NCBI RefSeq assembly: GCF_024323335.1
Contig: NC_066581.1
Location: 177,375,330 to 177,439,329, forward strand
Direction: 5' to 3'
DNA: 64,000 bases
Origin: Lathyrus oleraceus
Lineage: Eukaryota; Streptophyta; Magnoliopsida; Fabales; Fabaceae
This document shows positions 59,897-64,000 of this stretch, in pieces; position 1 is the stretch's first letter, and each line of letters starts with the position of its first letter. The position numbers were made by a program, and so were the translations under genes. The notes under the pieces were generated by a model. The model searched no databases. It saw only the letters and a list, made by a program, of their open reading frames with translations, and was not told where the DNA came from.

Positions 59897-61489
59897 TGAT
59901 GCTTGTCGTGACTATATATAAAATATAGTCTATCAGGTACTTGACTGCAAGTGAACAGTCCAGTCGCTTTAGTTTTAAAAGATATCGATCCCACAGGGAC
60001 CTATGGTCAAACTAGTGTTACTAACGTCACTATATTTAGCTAAGGAAATGATTAGTAGAAGTTCGGGGGAAAAATAGTAAATCTAAGGGAATTGTAGTTT
60101 TAAGAAATAATTGATGGAAGGAATCAGTATGCAGCGCATTAATTGTCAGGGATTCGATAATTCACCGGTGAATAGTTTAAATGCCAAATATCTCTCAGTA
60201 GAAAATATTTATTTAAAAAGCTTTATCTCACACTCTCGTGATTGTTGATTCGGCCTATAGCTTTAAGTCAGAATGTACGCCCTCGCTGTCCCATTTGAAG
60301 TTAAAATTACTTTTTGAAAATAAATAAGTTCTAATTGCTTTTAAAGTGCTCTCGCTGTTTTTAAACTGAATGCCTAATTTTTACTATCCAGCTCGAGCCT
60401 CACGCTCTCGCGGTTGTTGGTTCTCACCTTAGTTAATTTCCCATTCTCGTGGCAAAATCATATTAAATAGCTTCTCACGCTTTTGTGAAAAAGTTAATTA
60501 AATTTAAATTAAAAACTTCAGCCTAAAAGATTGTTTGAGGAAAAGAGTTTTCACAGATTATTATTAAATCCCATCTAATTAAATTGCTACATACCGATAC
60601 CGGTAATTTAGCCGGACATGTTAAATAAGGCAAACACATAGGATAAGCAGATCAACATTGCGACAAACATAATTATAACAATAATTGGGAAATAATAATA
60701 ATAATTCAATAAAAACCTGGCAATCGAAGTAACAAAGTATAGCGAATCTCGGAGTACTTGAGCAGTCCTCCACAAGTCGGTAGGCTTCTCCTTCTTCAAT
60801 ACAAATTTCTTACTAAAATTAAATAAAGTGTAGTAGTTCCCCAGTGTAGGAAACTACTACTATGGCTAACTGGAAAACAGAAAGAAAAAGGGAAAAAGGA
60901 AATTCTAAAAAGAATGGCGAATGAATTAAGGCAACGGAAACAAAGTTGCTGAAAAGAAAATAAACTAAAAAGCTGTAAAAATTAATTGCAGAGCGTAAGT
61001 GTAAAATATAGGTGTCCTCAATTTTTCCCACTTTGGTCCTTTATATAGTGCTCCTTTAGGTCTTGGTGGTTGAGATATTTAAGGAAGACTTGGTTTGAAT
61101 GAGGAATCCGGGGGAGTCAAGTTGTTGGAGGAAATTTAGGCATGTTTGGGTGCCTGTGATTGACTGTTTCAAAGCGCAAATTCTGGCCGCATGACGCTCG
61201 TCATGGGCCTGTGACGGTCGTCACAGGCTAGGTTGTGACGGTCGTCATGAATCTGTGACGGTCGTCACATCAACAAATTCTGCATTCTGGTTTTCTGCTT
61301 TTTCCTGTGCTTTCTCATCTGTTTCTTCTTCTTTTTCTTCCTTTTCTTCATTTTGCTCACTAATGCATGGAGATTTAAATACCTGCAAAAACAACTCGAA
61401 TACTTACGCAATAATCGGGATATTAATTAAAATGGTATGATCTTTGAGTGTAAATCAAGGCAAATATCTGATGTGTTTTCGCGTTATCA
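59897..61489. mobile_element. Solo-LTR-like insertion (1593 bp) in B's 3' region
   Basis: Starts TGATGCTTG and ends GCGTTATCA, flanked by GTATG on both sides (59892-59896 and 61490-61494). Element A has the uninterrupted target around 4895-4910. The TG...CA ends and 5-bp duplication fit an LTR. No coding region or second LTR was found, so it is a solo LTR or a very short non-autonomous element. It contains four TGACG-type inverted repeats at 61192-61268. The family is not recognised. Confidence 0.8.
61192..61268. repeat. Four TGACG/CGTCA inverted repeats
   Basis: Units TGACGcTCGTCA, then three TGACGGTCGTCA copies, starting at 61192, 61212, 61236 and 61256 (steps 20, 24, 20). Each has perfect 5-bp arms. 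TGACG is the core bound by TGA-type bZIP factors. Confidence 0.85.
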
Positions 61490-62415
61490 GTATGTTATAT
61501 ATGTTCTGACGGTAATAGATAATATATCTCATGCACTCTTCAGTCGAAGTCTTCCCTTCCCCAGTTGAGTAGGATTCGTAGTTCCTTATGGAATCGAATG
61601 TCCATCCTATAAATCGAGTTTTCTTTTTCAACCCTCCTTTTCGGATGATGAGTGTCTTGGAAATATTCCCCAATTCACGCCTGGTTGGTCACCTATTATA
61701 TGCCCAGTAACTGGCATCCCTGGTTTTCCTTCCTTCTGCTCCCTATTATGACTATTTTGTCCCCTGTGGAGTCATATTTTCTTGAGTTGAGATATACCTT
61801 TTAGGTCTTCCTCAGATGTTTGGGATGATTGATATCTCTCACCCTTATACCGGTCTTAGATATTCTCTCTCCCTGAGCGTGTTGTTATCTCACCCTCATA
61901 CCGGTGTTTTGATAACATGTCTCTCTTTGAGTTTATTACCCAGTAACCAGCAATATCTCATTATTTCTTCCTCAGCTGAGTCCTTTGTGAACATCCCCAC
62001 CGGAGTCCGGATTTTTATCTGAAGTATCCTTTATGGATAATTTGCTGTATTGGCATATTCCCCAATACATGCATCTTTGCGTTAGCTCAAGTCTTTCCAT
62101 TGATTTATTTTCATGGAATCCCTTCGTGTCTCCCAGCAAGTTCCAAGTCGTGACCCCCTCACGCATTTTTTACCATTATTTCTCCCCAGAGTCTCTGTCT
62201 CCCTTGTGAGTGTATTACTCCTTTGGATTCTCAACTTCTCCAAATTTCTTTTTCTTTGTGACTATATATCCCCATAGAGTATTAACTTTTGCATGCATAC
62301 ATTTGCATCATGAGGTCTCTTAGGGACCAAAATTCGTCTCTTTGTTATTACTTAAGCCCATTCTACCACATCGAGATGAAGATTTTAACCTTCCTATCTC
62401 CGTCTAGAATGACCT

Positions 62416-62429
62416 TAAATAGGGACATC
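62416..62429 (+). other. Polypurine tract of Ogre B
   Basis: TAAATAGGGACATC directly before the 3' LTR; one base different from A's tract. Confidence 0.6.
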
Positions 62430-64000
62430 TGTAAGATCCTAATTTTAACCCTAAGATCCCTCATGGCATCATATCATTTCTCATTGCATTTGCCTCAAGG
62501 ATCATAGCATCTTGGTTCCTTACCCTAGGGTTGGGACTTGTGTGAGTGGTTTGAGATCACCAAGCATGCTTGAATTGTATACTATTGCTTTTCTCATTTT
62601 GTTTATTAACCAAAAGCACAAAAATATGTCACTAACATCTTTTGTTTTGAAGCTTAAGCAATCATGAGATCCAAGGCTCCTAGAAGACTCCCATGATCAT
62701 TGAAATGGACATATGAAGATGAAAGCAAGCATGACAATGATTCCCAAAGCTCTCAATCATCATATATGACTCCCAAGTATCTCAATTTGCCAATTTGATC
62801 AAGATAAATCAAAGGGCTTGAGGATTGTTTCCCAAGGAAACCCTAATTCATCAGTGCATTAGCTGTGCCTTGATCATGAAGCAACCTCAACCTAGGAAAG
62901 TTATTTAATTCATTATTTTATGCATATTTGAGCCTATGTGAGTATCCTCAATCATTCATTCATCAAGATTTGAAGTTTGGACTTGAGAAGTTGACCAGTC
63001 AAATCATCTGACTAAATTGAAATCCACTGAGACCTAAATTTTGATGTGTTTGTCAAATGAAGATTACCCCAAGCCAAAAAATGTTCTTAAGAACCATATG
63101 AACAACTTTCATGTTCATCAAAAATTCATTTGAAACTTGGAAGGTCATCATTCATTTCAAAACATTATAGGTCATTTTGACTGAAACCTTAACTTTGGGT
63201 CAATTTCCCAAGGACCTAACCCACTCATTTTTTATGATTTTGAGGTGAGACCAATTGCATTATAAATATTAAGATTTTTACTTCAAATGTTATGTTGGAC
63301 AAAATTTCATAATCCTAAAATAAACACATGTGATAATACAAAACATTATAGGTCACTTTGGACCAAAGCCATTGAATCTTGAAAAAGTCCAACTTCAAGT
63401 GCCCACAATGTTCTCATTAAAAATCCAAATGATGCGAAATTTAAGTCCAAATTGACTGTATTGAAAATATATACAACTTTTATGTTGGAGGTTTTTCCAT
63501 TTGAGGCTTGCATAATTGAAACATAAGGGCTTGAAGTTGGTCACTTTTGGCAAATTTTTCAAAGACATGTTTTGTACATCAAACTTCATGCCCAGTTTTC
63601 ATAAATTTCTAAACTCCAAATGGATTTTTGTTTAACATAGCTTTTGTTCCTTATGTCAATACCTTTCCAACCATTAGTCACATGCCTATGTTTGGATTTG
63701 TTATGTATGACTTTCGAAGAAGAGAACATTTAGGCCCAAATATGGATTTCACATGAAACCTTCATGCACAAGCAATTGCCATTCAATCTGCATGTCCAAA
63801 CCTTCTTCAAATCACTTCAGCTTGCAATTCCAATTGGTTTTGGGCCTCACATGTGCCTGTAGAGGCCCATGCATGGAGGACCCAATGATCATGCACACGA
63901 GTTCCATTCACTCTCCCTGCAGCTTCAGCTATAAATAAACACCTTGCTTCATTTATTTCTCAACCTGAAGGCGCCTAAAACTCTGCTGGAATTGAATCCC
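62430..64000 (+). mobile_element. Ogre B 3' LTR (partial, runs off right edge)
   Basis: Begins TGTAAGATCC and follows the 5' LTR (42719-44310) base for base with scattered differences and small indels. TATAAATA is at 63930-63937. About 3.3 kb of LTR should lie beyond the window. Short ORFs within, such as 62289-62507 and 63753-63938, have counterparts in the 5' LTR only because the DNA is repeated. Confidence 0.88.

Larger units (their letters stand above)
57331..62429 (+). repeat. Ogre B 3' region
   Basis: Repeat-rich non-coding region. It begins with three stem-loops (57346-57528). Between 58320 and 59000 there are many CCCCAGCRG words and a diverged ~75-bp duplication (58480-58560 and 58745-58820). 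From 59515 on there are ACCCAGTAACCGGT motifs (near 59538, 59583, 59671, 59860) and weaker copies near 61700 and 61930. Two CTCACCCTYATACCGGT copies lie near 61844 and 61898. A 1593-bp insertion occupies 59897-61489. This matches the hypervariable 3' region of Ogre elements. Confidence 0.75.

Overview
The window is nuclear DNA of a legume, most likely of tribe Fabeae (pea, vetch, lentil or grass-pea group; inferred, not proven). The reason is the dominance of Ogre-type Ty3/gypsy retrotransposons. They are recognised by an extra ORF1 upstream of gag, an intron between protease and reverse transcriptase, a double RNase H, LTRs of up to about 5 kb and a primer site of the tRNA-Arg type. One intact host gene, an F-box/LRR/FBD protein at 30191-32446 (+), is embedded in retroelements. 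No RNA gene, CRISPR array or bacterial feature was seen.

Left part, 1-25060. A fused Ogre lies on the minus strand. Its 3' end (element A: protease, RT/RNase H/integrase, 3' region, 3' LTR) fills 1-11523, and the LTR runs off the left edge. Its 5' LTR and primer site (F, 11525-14425) belong to a different LTR subfamily and are joined directly to the start of the protease. Inside F sits a truncated third Ogre (D, minus): a 1.94-kb LTR, primer site, ORF1 and gag, flanked by 94-bp direct copies of the target. All of this lies in the leader of a plus-strand Ogre (G, 20752-25060). G keeps ORF1 and half of gag, then jumps by deletion into its own 3' LTR.

Middle part, 25061-38188. G abuts an Athila-type protease/RT fragment (H), followed by a deleted Ty1/copia element with a 1.14-kb LTR (K) and a decayed Ogre/Tat LTR end. 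A 91-bp (TA)n tract and the F-box gene come next. Beyond a gene-free stretch is a degenerate Ty1/copia gag-integrase (J), cut by the 3' end of a SIRE/Maximus-like copia element on the minus strand.

Right part, 38189-64000. An Ogre LTR (C, +) is interrupted near its end by a nearly complete plus-strand Ogre (B, 42719 to beyond 64000): 4.9-kb LTR, primer site, ORF1, gag-protease, intron, RT/RNase H/integrase, a long repeat-rich 3' region and the start of the 3' LTR. B's 3' region carries a 1593-bp LTR-like insertion with a clean 5-bp target duplication.

The best candidate for something undescribed is a cassette of three tandem RNA stem-loops just downstream of the integrase stop in both B and A. 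Stem sequences differ between the three units but pairing is kept, and the cassette is nearly unchanged between A and B although the surrounding 3' region diverges. Other unusual points are the 94-bp duplication, the element with mismatched LTRs, the primer-site-like repeats in U5 of several LTR families, and splice-acceptor-like sites immediately before ORF1 in all three copies. All retroelement coding regions except D's gag carry stops or frameshifts.
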